Source of the DNA: JBEKDJ01 sp050014415
GTDB taxonomy: Bacteria > Desulfobacterota > BSN033 > UBA1163
Direction: 5' to 3'
DNA length: 48,576 nucleotides
Assembly (NCBI GenBank): GCA_050014415.1
Contig: JBEKDJ010000002.1
Location: forward strand, 1 to 48,576
Part shown: piece by piece, positions 8,251 through 15,657 of the stretch
How positions within the stretch are numbered: position 1 is the first letter of the stretch
How the letters are laid out: each line of letters opens with the position of its first letter
Notes under the pieces: model-generated
What the model saw: only the letters and a program-made list of their open reading frames with translations
Databases searched by the model: none
What the model was told of the DNA's origin: nothing
Position numbers and translations under genes: made by a program

Positions 8251-8306
8251 CCCCCAACTGTCTTTCCTGTCTGGGGCTATCTAGAGAATATGGGGACAGA
8301 AGGGGG
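8251..8306 (+). other. Imperfect stem-loop inside the cytochrome operon
   Basis: CCCCCAACTGTC (8251-8262) pairs with GACAGAAGGGGG (8295-8306), 10 of 12 positions, between the small-protein genes and the receiver gene. It lacks a T-tract, so mRNA processing, stability or partial attenuation is more likely than full termination. This is inference. Confidence 0.35.
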
Positions 8307-8331
8307 ATTCTAACCAAGGGGAGAAATTACC

Positions 8332-8760
8332 ATGAAGTCAAAAACGATCCTCATCGCTTATCAGGATGATCTTTGGGTTAGGTCGCTCTCCACTTTTTTC
8401 CACGGCACAGGATATAGGGTGGAGACTGCTAAAATAGTGAGCGAAATGATTCGAAAAGTTCGAAGCGGGAATATCCATGTCGTCCTCCTCGACGACGAGA
8501 TCGAAGGAGTAAAGGCCTGTGACCTTGTTCCTCTTTTTAAGAAGATCGACGATAAGATTCAGATCGTCGTCATCTCCTCGGAAGCCTCTCTCGGACAGGT
8601 GAAACGCCTCCGAGGAGCTGGAATCTTCTATCAAGCCATGAAGCCGGTCGATCTGGTGGAGATCAAGTCTGCAGTGGAATGTGCTTTTGAAAAGATCGAA
8701 AGGGAGGGTTTGAGAGAGGGATTTTTCCCTTTTCTCATCCCAAGGAGGGTTCCGGCATGA
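8332..8760 (+). CDS. Single-domain response regulator (receiver)
   Basis: A 142-residue CheY-like receiver without an output domain. Metal-binding acids are at Asp12-Asp13, the phospho-acceptor is probably Asp54 in VVLLDDEIEG, the switch Ser is 82/83 and the conserved Lys is Lys104 in MKPVD. The first strand reads ILIAYQDD rather than the usual ILxVDDD, so it is somewhat divergent. Its stop overlaps the start of the cytochrome gene (ATGA), showing tight coupling. A receiver inside a cytochrome operon suggests post-translational control or signalling linked to the electron-transfer complex; this is inference. Confidence 0.82.
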   Translation: MKSKTILIAYQDDLWVRSLSTFFHGTGYRVETAKIVSEMIRKVRSGNIHVVLLDDEIEGVKACDLVPLFKKIDDKIQIVVISSEASLGQVKRLRGAGIFYQAMKPVDLVEIKSAVECAFEKIEREGLREGFFPFLIPRRVPA

Positions 8761-10022
8761 AGTTGAGAGTAAGAGGAAGTTGGATCCGGGCTGCCCTCGT
8801 GGGGGTGCTGCCTCTATTTCTGTTAGTGGGGCTAAAGGCTCAAGTCGCTTGCAGTGACAACTCTCTCTGCTTCGGCTGTCATCAGGATGAGTCTCTCAAG
8901 AAACAAGACGCCCGCGGAAGAAGTATCTCCCTTTTTGTATCCGAATCCGGGTACAAGAGTTCGGTTCACGGGAGTCTCTCCTGCTCAGACTGCCACACGA
9001 GCATTAAGGATGATGCTCATGCGGAAGGGGGAACGAAGGCTGTAGATCAAAGGGTGAATTGCGGGACTTGCCACCGGGAGGCGGAGAAAGAGTACCAACA
9101 AGGTCTTCATTCGAAGATGATCATGAAAGGCACGGAGAGGGCGGCTTACTGTGATGATTGCCATGGAAAACATAATGTCCTTCCAAGTAAGGATCCCAAA
9201 TCGATGACCCATGTCTCGAACATCGAAAAGACATGCAATGGCTGTCATAATAATCTTGAATTTGTCGAGCAGCATGCCTTGGGTGCAGTCATGCCGAGTG
9301 AGGAATTCAAGAGGAGTGTGCACGGAAGAACAGGGGAGGTGACCTGTACCAGTTGTCATGGGAGCCATAGCCTACGGTCGCTCATCGATCCAAAATCAAC
9401 GATCTTTCGATCCAATATTCCTCAGACTTGTGGTTCATGCCATCCCGAGATTACCAAAGAGTTTACTGAGAGCATCCACGGGGAGCTTGCTGCTAGAGGC
9501 AGGACGGAGTCTCCCACTTGCACCACCTGTCATGGCATCCATGGGATCAAAGCGAAGATCGATCCTGACTCTCCAGTCAATGAGAGAAGGATTGCGATGA
9601 CGACCTGCCCTCAATGTCATGGGGCAGAACGAATCTCGAAAGAATACAAGCTGACCACAACCCAAGTCACATCCTATTATGATAGCTTTCATGGGCTCTC
9701 TTACCGGGGTGGAGATACCTTTTCAGCTAATTGTGCCAGTTGTCACGGGGTTCATGATATTCGTCCTTCGTCAGACCCCAAATCGATGATTTACAAAGAC
9801 AACCTACAGAAGACTTGCGGTTCTTGTCATCCAGGAGCATCTGAGAATTTTGCGAAGGGGAAAATGCATTCAATCGCCTCGATTTCCGGGGAGGATTTCG
9901 GAGAGAAGGTGGTTGGATGGATAAGGGTCGTCTACATTGTCCTGATTGTAACCGTCATCGGAGGAATGACCCTTTTTAATTTTACGGATTGGCTCAGAAA
10001 AACAATTGATCATAGGCCATGA
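8757..10022 (+). CDS. 11-haem membrane-anchored cytochrome c
   Basis: A 421-residue multihaem cytochrome. An amino-terminal signal/anchor (about 12-30) is followed by eleven CxxCH motifs: CFGCH, CSDCH, CGTCH, CDDCH, CNGCH, CTSCH, CGSCH, CTTCH, CPQCH, CASCH and CGSCH. Extra spaced His residues (SVHG, SIHG, SFHG, MHS) suit bis-His ligation. A carboxy-terminal helix (about 386-408) anchors it in the inner membrane with the haems in the periplasm. The cytochrome b gene follows 18 bases later. Together they resemble the inner-membrane bc-type quinone oxidoreductases (Cbc complexes) of Geobacter, which pass electrons from menaquinol to periplasmic cytochromes. That role here is inference from architecture. 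Confidence 0.92.
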   Translation: MKLRVRGSWIRAALVGVLPLFLLVGLKAQVACSDNSLCFGCHQDESLKKQDARGRSISLFVSESGYKSSVHGSLSCSDCHTSIKDDAHAEGGTKAVDQRVNCGTCHREAEKEYQQGLHSKMIMKGTERAAYCDDCHGKHNVLPSKDPKSMTHVSNIEKTCNGCHNNLEFVEQHALGAVMPSEEFKRSVHGRTGEVTCTSCHGSHSLRSLIDPKSTIFRSNIPQTCGSCHPEITKEFTESIHGELAARGRTESPTCTTCHGIHGIKAKIDPDSPVNERRIAMTTCPQCHGAERISKEYKLTTTQVTSYYDSFHGLSYRGGDTFSANCASCHGVHDIRPSSDPKSMIYKDNLQKTCGSCHPGASENFAKGKMHSIASISGEDFGEKVVGWIRVVYIVLIVTVIGGMTLFNFTDWLRKTIDHRP

Positions 10023-10040
10023 TGCAAGGAGTGAGAGGAT

Positions 10041-10871
10041 ATGACAAAGAAATACCTAAGAATGACACTGAATGAAAGGTTTCAGCATCTCAACCTTTTC
10101 ATCAACTTTAGCATCCTGGTTATCACGGGTTTTGCCTTGAAATATCCACAGGCCTTCTGGGTTTCTCCTATTACAGATGCTCCTTTGGGGATGACCTTTC
10201 GAGGGTTTCTGCATCGGCTGTGCGGCGTGGCAATTCTTGCCTTGGGTGGCTATCACATATTATACTGCGCCTTCAGCGAGAGGGGGAGAGGAATCATAAG
10301 AGATATGATCCCGGGCTTGAAAGATGCCAAAGACCTCTGGGAGGCATTGAAGAACAACCTCTTCATCAATCGGCCGGCCAAAGAGATCAAAATGGGGCGC
10401 TTTAATTTCCGGGAAAAGTTAGAGTATCTTGGCCTGATCTGGGGCACGATCGTCATGACGGTGACGGGTTTCATTCTCTGGTTTAAGACACAATGGTTGA
10501 TGTACCTTCCAATGTGGACCTATGATGTTGCTCGGGCGATCCATTTTTACGAGGCCATTTTGGCCACACTGACTATCATCGTTTGGCATTTCTATTCGGT
10601 TATCTTCAATCCTGAGACCTACCCGATGAGCTGGGCGTGGATCACAGGCAACCTTACTGAACATGAAATGAAGTTGGAACATGGCCTGGAGCTGGAGAGG
10701 ATCAAGGCCGCGGAGAGGGGAGAACTGAAGGAGTTTGGCGAGTCCGCCGCTGTTGGTGGTGGAAGGGTCTACCCATTGCCCGTGGGGAGAGAGAGGGGTT
10801 TTTCTTTCCGGCGGTTCATTGGTACGGTAAAGGACTTGAATGAGACGATGAAAGATTGGAAAGGAAAATAG
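10041..10871 (+). CDS. Cytochrome b (b561 / formate dehydrogenase gamma-like)
   Basis: A 276-residue membrane protein with four membrane helices (about 20-37, 55-78, 130-150, 170-192) and His residues placed as b-haem ligands: RFQHLNL near the start, FLHRL, GYHILY, AIHFYEA and VWHFYSV. This pattern is typical of the diheme cytochrome b subunit that links a periplasmic redox partner to the quinone pool. A cytosolic hydrophilic tail of about 75 residues follows, ending in KDLNETMKDWKGK. It is the last gene of the sigma-54 operon. Confidence 0.9.
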   Translation: MTKKYLRMTLNERFQHLNLFINFSILVITGFALKYPQAFWVSPITDAPLGMTFRGFLHRLCGVAILALGGYHILYCAFSERGRGIIRDMIPGLKDAKDLWEALKNNLFINRPAKEIKMGRFNFREKLEYLGLIWGTIVMTVTGFILWFKTQWLMYLPMWTYDVARAIHFYEAILATLTIIVWHFYSVIFNPETYPMSWAWITGNLTEHEMKLEHGLELERIKAAERGELKEFGESAAVGGGRVYPLPVGRERGFSFRRFIGTVKDLNETMKDWKGK

Positions 10872-10894
10872 ATAAATAAATAGGGATTTGTCTT

Positions 10895-10959
10895 AGCCCT
10901 ATATATCCTCCGACTCCCACCATCCAAACCCCACCCAAACAGAGAGGATATATAGGGCT
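10895..10959. repeat. Perfect 16-base inverted repeat after the cytochrome operon
   Basis: AGCCCTATATATCCTC (10895-10910) and GAGGATATATAGGGCT (10944-10959) are exact reverse complements around a 33-base C-rich loop. It lies 23 bases after the cytochrome b stop. No T-tract follows, so it is not a standard intrinsic terminator, though it could end or protect the transcript. Confidence 0.6.
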
Positions 10960-11086
10960 TCTTCATTCCTGCCGATGATATTTGAAATTCCTGGTCTCAA
11001 ATTCAAAATCCGAATCTCAATCCCGCCTCGGCGGGAACGACATGGTCTCATCTTATTCGCATGTCGCCTGCCTTCGTCCCGCGAGG

Positions 11087-11113
11087 CGAGGCACCCCACA
11101 ACCAGGTGCCTCG
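11087..11113. other. 9-base perfect hairpin
   Basis: CGAGGCACC (11087-11095) and GGTGCCTCG (11105-11113) pair perfectly around a 9-base loop. GC-rich and not followed by a T-run. Confidence 0.45.
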
Positions 11114-11384
11114 GATCTTGAATCCCTGCATTCTTTGGGATCTTAGGTGGTATGGAATTGGACCCTATTCTTTGTTGTAAGGATCAACAGAAAGTGTTAG
11201 AATCCTGATCACTCGCAAGAAGGTGGGTGATTAGGGTGAACGATTCAATAAAGCGGTCACGGCGAAGAGTTCCGGCATGACGGGATTCGCAATGACGAGG
11301 CGAATGCTCACATCTTCTTGGCATTTCCTATAATCTTTGAGTACGGGTTGGACCGTGCGAGATGCTGGTACACAGAAGGTTAGG

Positions 11385-12830
11385 ATGATGGGATCGCGAA
11401 GAATATTCCTTTTTTGGGGGGTTACTTTTCTTATCTTCTTCATCCTCTTTGGAAGTTACATAGAAGGAACCCTGGCCATGACAACAGACGAGGAGAAGAA
11501 GCTAGGGAAGAAGATTCTGCTCGAGATGGAAAAGCAAGTAGAATGGGTCAGGGATCCCCACATTCAAAGTTTCGTAGATAGGGTAGGATATTCTATTGTG
11601 AGGGAGGTAGGTCCCGCCCCTTTCGAATTTAGGTTTTACGTGATCAAGGCACAGGATCCCAATGCCTTTGCCATTCCGGGTGGCTACATCTTCGTGACAA
11701 CCGGGCTGATCGTTTTGGCAGAGAGTGAGCAAGAAATTGCGGGTGTGCTCGGCCATGAGATTTCCCATGTGACCGGGAGGCATTTTGATCAGATGATGGA
11801 CAAATCGAAACGGCTTAACATCGCCTCGCTAGCCGCAATCCTCCTGGGAGCTCTCGCTGGCCGTGGGGGAAAAGCTACCGAAGCGGTTGCCGCGACGGCG
11901 ATGGCTACTTCGGAAGCCATGGCTCTGAAATACACCCGAGAAATGGAGACGGACGCAGATCAAAACGGCTTGTACCGCATGATTAAAGCAGGGTATGATC
12001 CAAATGGGATGATAACCTTTTTAAACAGAATCCGTAGGATAGAATTGTCCATGGCACCCCAAATACCCGTTTATTTAATGACCCATCCAGCCCTCGAGAG
12101 TCGAATCGCCCTTCTCGAGAACTTGATGGAAATTGGGCAGAAGCCGGCAGGTCCGTTCAAGAGGGTTGGGAATTTCAAACGGGTTCAGTCGGAGGCCTTT
12201 GTGGAGGAAAGAGAGGCGGATGTGGCGGTGAGCCATTTTGGATCCATGGTCAAAACGAATCCGCAAGATATTGACGGGATTTATGGTCTGGGCCTTTCTT
12301 TTAAGAAGATGGGAAGATTGGACAAATCGACCGAGGTTTTTCAAAGCGGTTTATCCCTATCACCCGAAGACCCTGACCTGTTAAGGGAACTCGGAATCGT
12401 CTATTTCCTTTCAGGAAAATTGGATCAAGCGGTTGAAAACCTCGAGGCTGCGCGGTCCGTTTCTGCGGCGGATCAAGGTGCTGGTCTATTGACTCTATAT
12501 TACCTTGGCAGGACCTATCAGGAAGAAGGGAATCTCGCCAATGCCTTGCCACTCTTTCTGAAGGTTCAGAAGGACATGCCTGAATTTCCCGACGTCTACA
12601 ACAACCTTGGATCGGTTTATGGAAGAATGGGTCAAACGGGGCGATCTCACTTCTATTTTGGAAAACACTTCAAATTGATCGGAGACAAAAGGAGTGCTCT
12701 CCTCCACTTTAGAGCCGCCGACCAAGGGCTGGAGAAGGGGAGCTCAGAGGAAGAGGAGACCCGGAAGGAGATCAAGGAACTCACGGAGACCAAAGAGGAG
12801 AAACAGGCTCCGGCATCACATTGGAGATAG
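11385..12830 (+). CDS. M48-family metalloprotease with TPR repeats (BepA-like)
   Basis: About 481 residues from the ATG at 11385, which has AGAAGG five bases upstream; an in-frame TTG at 11337 would add sixteen hydrophilic residues before the signal sequence. An amino-terminal signal sequence is followed by an M48 peptidase domain with zinc motif HEISH (His124 and His128) and third ligand Glu188 in METDADQNG. From about residue 250 several TPR-like repeats follow (GIYGLGLSFKKMGRLDKSTEVF, LRELGIVYFLSGKLDQAVENL in part). This is the layout of BepA/YfgC, a periplasmic protease-chaperone for outer-membrane protein assembly. The hybrid kinase gene follows after 14 bases. Confidence 0.9.
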   Translation: MMGSRRIFLFWGVTFLIFFILFGSYIEGTLAMTTDEEKKLGKKILLEMEKQVEWVRDPHIQSFVDRVGYSIVREVGPAPFEFRFYVIKAQDPNAFAIPGGYIFVTTGLIVLAESEQEIAGVLGHEISHVTGRHFDQMMDKSKRLNIASLAAILLGALAGRGGKATEAVAATAMATSEAMALKYTREMETDADQNGLYRMIKAGYDPNGMITFLNRIRRIELSMAPQIPVYLMTHPALESRIALLENLMEIGQKPAGPFKRVGNFKRVQSEAFVEEREADVAVSHFGSMVKTNPQDIDGIYGLGLSFKKMGRLDKSTEVFQSGLSLSPEDPDLLRELGIVYFLSGKLDQAVENLEAARSVSAADQGAGLLTLYYLGRTYQEEGNLANALPLFLKVQKDMPEFPDVYNNLGSVYGRMGQTGRSHFYFGKHFKLIGDKRSALLHFRAADQGLEKGSSEEEETRKEIKELTETKEEKQAPASHWR

Positions 12831-12844
12831 GGGGAGGGGGGCCG

Positions 12845-15523
12845 ATGAAGCGATCAGATGAAGAGATGACAAGGCTCAATCAGGAGCTTTCGATTCTTAA
12901 TGCCATTAGCCAGACCGTCAATCAATCAATCGATCTTGATGAGATTCTGAATAACAGCCTGGACAAAATGATGGAGATAACGGAGATCCGTTCAGCGGGC
13001 TTCTATCTTCTGGAGGGAAAGTCGAATGATTTGGTCTATGTTGCCCACCGGGGATTTTCAAAGGCTTTTTCGAAAGGGATGAGAACCTTTAAATTGGGGG
13101 AAGGGGCGACAGGGAGGGTGGCCCTCTCGGGTGAACCGATGTTCATCGAAGATTATCCCAATCATTCGGAAGCCATTCCCTTGGCGGTTGAAGAAGGATT
13201 GAAATCCCTTGCAGTCATACCTCTGAAGTCAAGGGAGAAGGTCTATGGAACCCTAAACATCGCACGAAGAGAATCCTACAAGTTTACTCCCTCTGATAAG
13301 AACCTCCTCAACTCCATCGGGCAGATCATCGGCGGTGCCATGGAGAGGACTTCTCTCTATCGAGAGAACGTCAGACGACTGGAAGAACAGAAGACCCTCT
13401 ATTCCATCAGCCAGGAGATCGCCTCCCGGCTGGAATTGAAGGTGATCCTTCAGAAGATCGTGGATTGTGCCGTAAAGCTGTTGGAGGTGGAATCAGGAGA
13501 AATCACCCTTTGGGACAATCGGAAGCAGAATTATGCCATTTCTGTAGTCCACGGATTGCCAGACACTTTGATTGGGAGAGAGATTCTTCCTCCACTGAGC
13601 GGTATTGTGGGGGAGATTTGTGTAAAGAAAGGCCCTGTCCATTATCAAGACTACGAACACCATCCCAATCGATGGGAGGAGTTGGATTCCTTTCATTTTA
13701 AGGAGATCCTCGGAGTTCCTTTAGCCGTCAGACAGATGATCATTGGAACGATGGTAATCCGTACATCCAATCCAAATAGGCATTTTGAACAGGATGAGAT
13801 TGACCTCCTCTTCAACTTCGCTCAGCAGGCGGCCGTTGCCATTGGGAATGCCAAACTCTATGAGGAGTCTCTATCAAAGATCAAGCAATTGACGATTCTC
13901 CATGAGATTGGAAGAACCCTCTCTTCTACCCTTGACCTCGATGAATTGCTCAGGAAAGCCCTGGAGCTTCTAAGGGAGCACTTAGGTCATTCTTTATGCG
14001 GGATTTTCTTGTTAGATCGGGAGAAGGATGAATTGTATGTCAAACACATGACGGGTGTTGATTTCGAAAAGGTCAAGGATATGCGGTTCAGGGTCGGAAT
14101 CGATGGAATCGTTGGATGGGTGGCCAAGGCGGGTGAGCCTCTCTATGTCCCCGACGTGTCGAAGGACCCCAGGTATATCCCTGGATTGCCGGAAGGAAGA
14201 TCAGAGGCAGCCTTTCCGCTTAAGGTGCGGGACCAGGTAATCGGAGTGATGGATCTTGAAAGCGAAGAGATCAGAGGGTTTGAAGACGAAGATCTAAAAG
14301 CCCTCTCTTCCTTTGCCAACCAGGTCGGCATTTTTATTGAGAACGCTCGACTCTTCGCCGATCTGAAACAGACGCTCAAAGAATTGAAACAGGCCCAGGA
14401 TCGGATCGTTCAGGCCGAGAAATTGAAGGCGATGGGAGAGATGGCGAGCGGAGTGGCTCATGATTTCAACAATGTCCTTGCCGTCATCCTTGGAAATATC
14501 CAACTCCTCCGCCATCAATTTGATCAACTCAGTCCGGAAGCGATTCGGGAACGGCTGATGGCCATCGAGCGTTCGTCGAAGGATGGAGCGGAGACCATAC
14601 GCCGGATACAGGAGTTTACGGGGGTGAGAAAGGATAAGGAATTTGCTCCTTTATCCATCAATCAAATCGTAGACGATGTGGTTACCGTTACTCAGCCACG
14701 GTGGAAGGACCAGGCACAAAGGAGAGGCGTACAGATTCAGCTGGTTGAAAACTTAGGGAAGATCCCTTCGATTCTTGGAAATCCCTCTGAGTTGAGGGAA
14801 GTCTTGACCAATATCGTTTTCAATGCGGTGGATGCGATGCCCCAAGGGGGGAAGGTGACCATCACGACCCAACCCCAAACGGATGACTGGGTGGAGGTAA
14901 GGATTACCGATACAGGGGTTGGTATGACGGAGGAGGTAAAAGGGAGGATTTTTGACCCCTTCTTCACCACCAAAGGGGTCACCAATTCTGGGTTAGGCCT
15001 CAGTGTTTCCTACGGGATTGTAAAACGCCATGGAGGAGAAATACTCGTCGAGAGCGAACTTGGGAAGGGAACGACCTTCATCCTCCATCTGCCTATTGGC
15101 TACGAACAAGAAGAAGCAGAGAAGGCGATCAAACCTGTTCAGGAGGGACGCCTGGGACGAATCCTAGTGATTGACGATGAAGAGGCCGTCCGAGACATCC
15201 TCTTCCAGATGCTACACACCAAAGGTCACGAGGTGGTTCTCGCAGCCAATGGGGAGGAGGGAATTGAACGCTTCAAGAAGGAAGGATTTGATTTGGTCTT
15301 CACCGACCTCGGAATGCCGAAGATCTCTGGATGGGAAGTGGGCAAGACGATCAAGGGGATAGATCCCAAAGTCCCCATTGCCATGATCACCGGATGGGGA
15401 ATGGAGGTGAATCGAGAAAAGATGAGCGAAAGCGGAATCGATCTCATCGTCTCCAAACCCTTTGACTTTGATCAGGTGATTCAGCTCGTCTCCGAGGTCA
15501 TACAGCTGAAAGAGAAGATGTAA
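12845..15523 (+). CDS. Hybrid sensor histidine kinase with three GAF domains and a receiver
   Basis: About 892 residues from the ATG at 12845, preceded by a strong GGGGGAGGGGGG purine tract; TTG at 12821 is a weaker option. No membrane segment, so cytosolic. Three consecutive GAF-type sensor domains (about 20-170, 190-345, 365-515) are joined by short helices. The HisKA segment follows with His539 in GVAHDFNN, then HATPase motifs (N-box FNAVDAM, DTGVGM, GLGLSVSYGI). A carboxy-terminal receiver has phospho-acceptor Asp821 in FTDLGMP and Lys in SKPFD. It probably works by internal phosphorelay. Ligands are unknown. It is co-oriented with and close to the M48 protease gene. Confidence 0.93.
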   Translation: MKRSDEEMTRLNQELSILNAISQTVNQSIDLDEILNNSLDKMMEITEIRSAGFYLLEGKSNDLVYVAHRGFSKAFSKGMRTFKLGEGATGRVALSGEPMFIEDYPNHSEAIPLAVEEGLKSLAVIPLKSREKVYGTLNIARRESYKFTPSDKNLLNSIGQIIGGAMERTSLYRENVRRLEEQKTLYSISQEIASRLELKVILQKIVDCAVKLLEVESGEITLWDNRKQNYAISVVHGLPDTLIGREILPPLSGIVGEICVKKGPVHYQDYEHHPNRWEELDSFHFKEILGVPLAVRQMIIGTMVIRTSNPNRHFEQDEIDLLFNFAQQAAVAIGNAKLYEESLSKIKQLTILHEIGRTLSSTLDLDELLRKALELLREHLGHSLCGIFLLDREKDELYVKHMTGVDFEKVKDMRFRVGIDGIVGWVAKAGEPLYVPDVSKDPRYIPGLPEGRSEAAFPLKVRDQVIGVMDLESEEIRGFEDEDLKALSSFANQVGIFIENARLFADLKQTLKELKQAQDRIVQAEKLKAMGEMASGVAHDFNNVLAVILGNIQLLRHQFDQLSPEAIRERLMAIERSSKDGAETIRRIQEFTGVRKDKEFAPLSINQIVDDVVTVTQPRWKDQAQRRGVQIQLVENLGKIPSILGNPSELREVLTNIVFNAVDAMPQGGKVTITTQPQTDDWVEVRITDTGVGMTEEVKGRIFDPFFTTKGVTNSGLGLSVSYGIVKRHGGEILVESELGKGTTFILHLPIGYEQEEAEKAIKPVQEGRLGRILVIDDEEAVRDILFQMLHTKGHEVVLAANGEEGIERFKKEGFDLVFTDLGMPKISGWEVGKTIKGIDPKVPIAMITGWGMEVNREKMSESGIDLIVSKPFDFDQVIQLVSEVIQLKEKM

Positions 15524-15579
15524 CACGGCGTGGCCGGAGCCAGATCCCGCCCGAGTTGGACGAATAGAACCCTCGAATA

Positions 15580-15657
15580 AGAAATGCCAAATCCCGAGTC
15601 AATCCCAATCTTCAATTTCAAATGGCCAAAACAGTTCCTTTTTGAGATTTGAGTTTC
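15580..15657. repeat. Intergenic phrase repeat (AATCCCAATCTTCAATTTCAAAT words)
   Basis: Between the convergent hybrid kinase and NO reductase genes are variants of AAATCCC, CAATCTTCAATTTCAAA and GAGATTTGAGTTTC, the same vocabulary as at 36366-36452. Confidence 0.45.

Larger units (their letters stand above)
10872..11384. other. 513-base intergenic region with inverted repeats
   Basis: No gene is seen. Contents are a perfect 16-base inverted repeat (10895-10959), a phrase-repeat stretch of the GAATTC/GATTT type (10966-11030), a CCCGCCTCGGCGGG hairpin near 11024, a 9-base perfect hairpin (11087-11113) and a genome-word stretch around 11268-11300 (CCGGCATGACGGGATTCGC). No sigma-54 or clear sigma-70 promoter could be assigned for the downstream protease. 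Confidence 0.55.
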
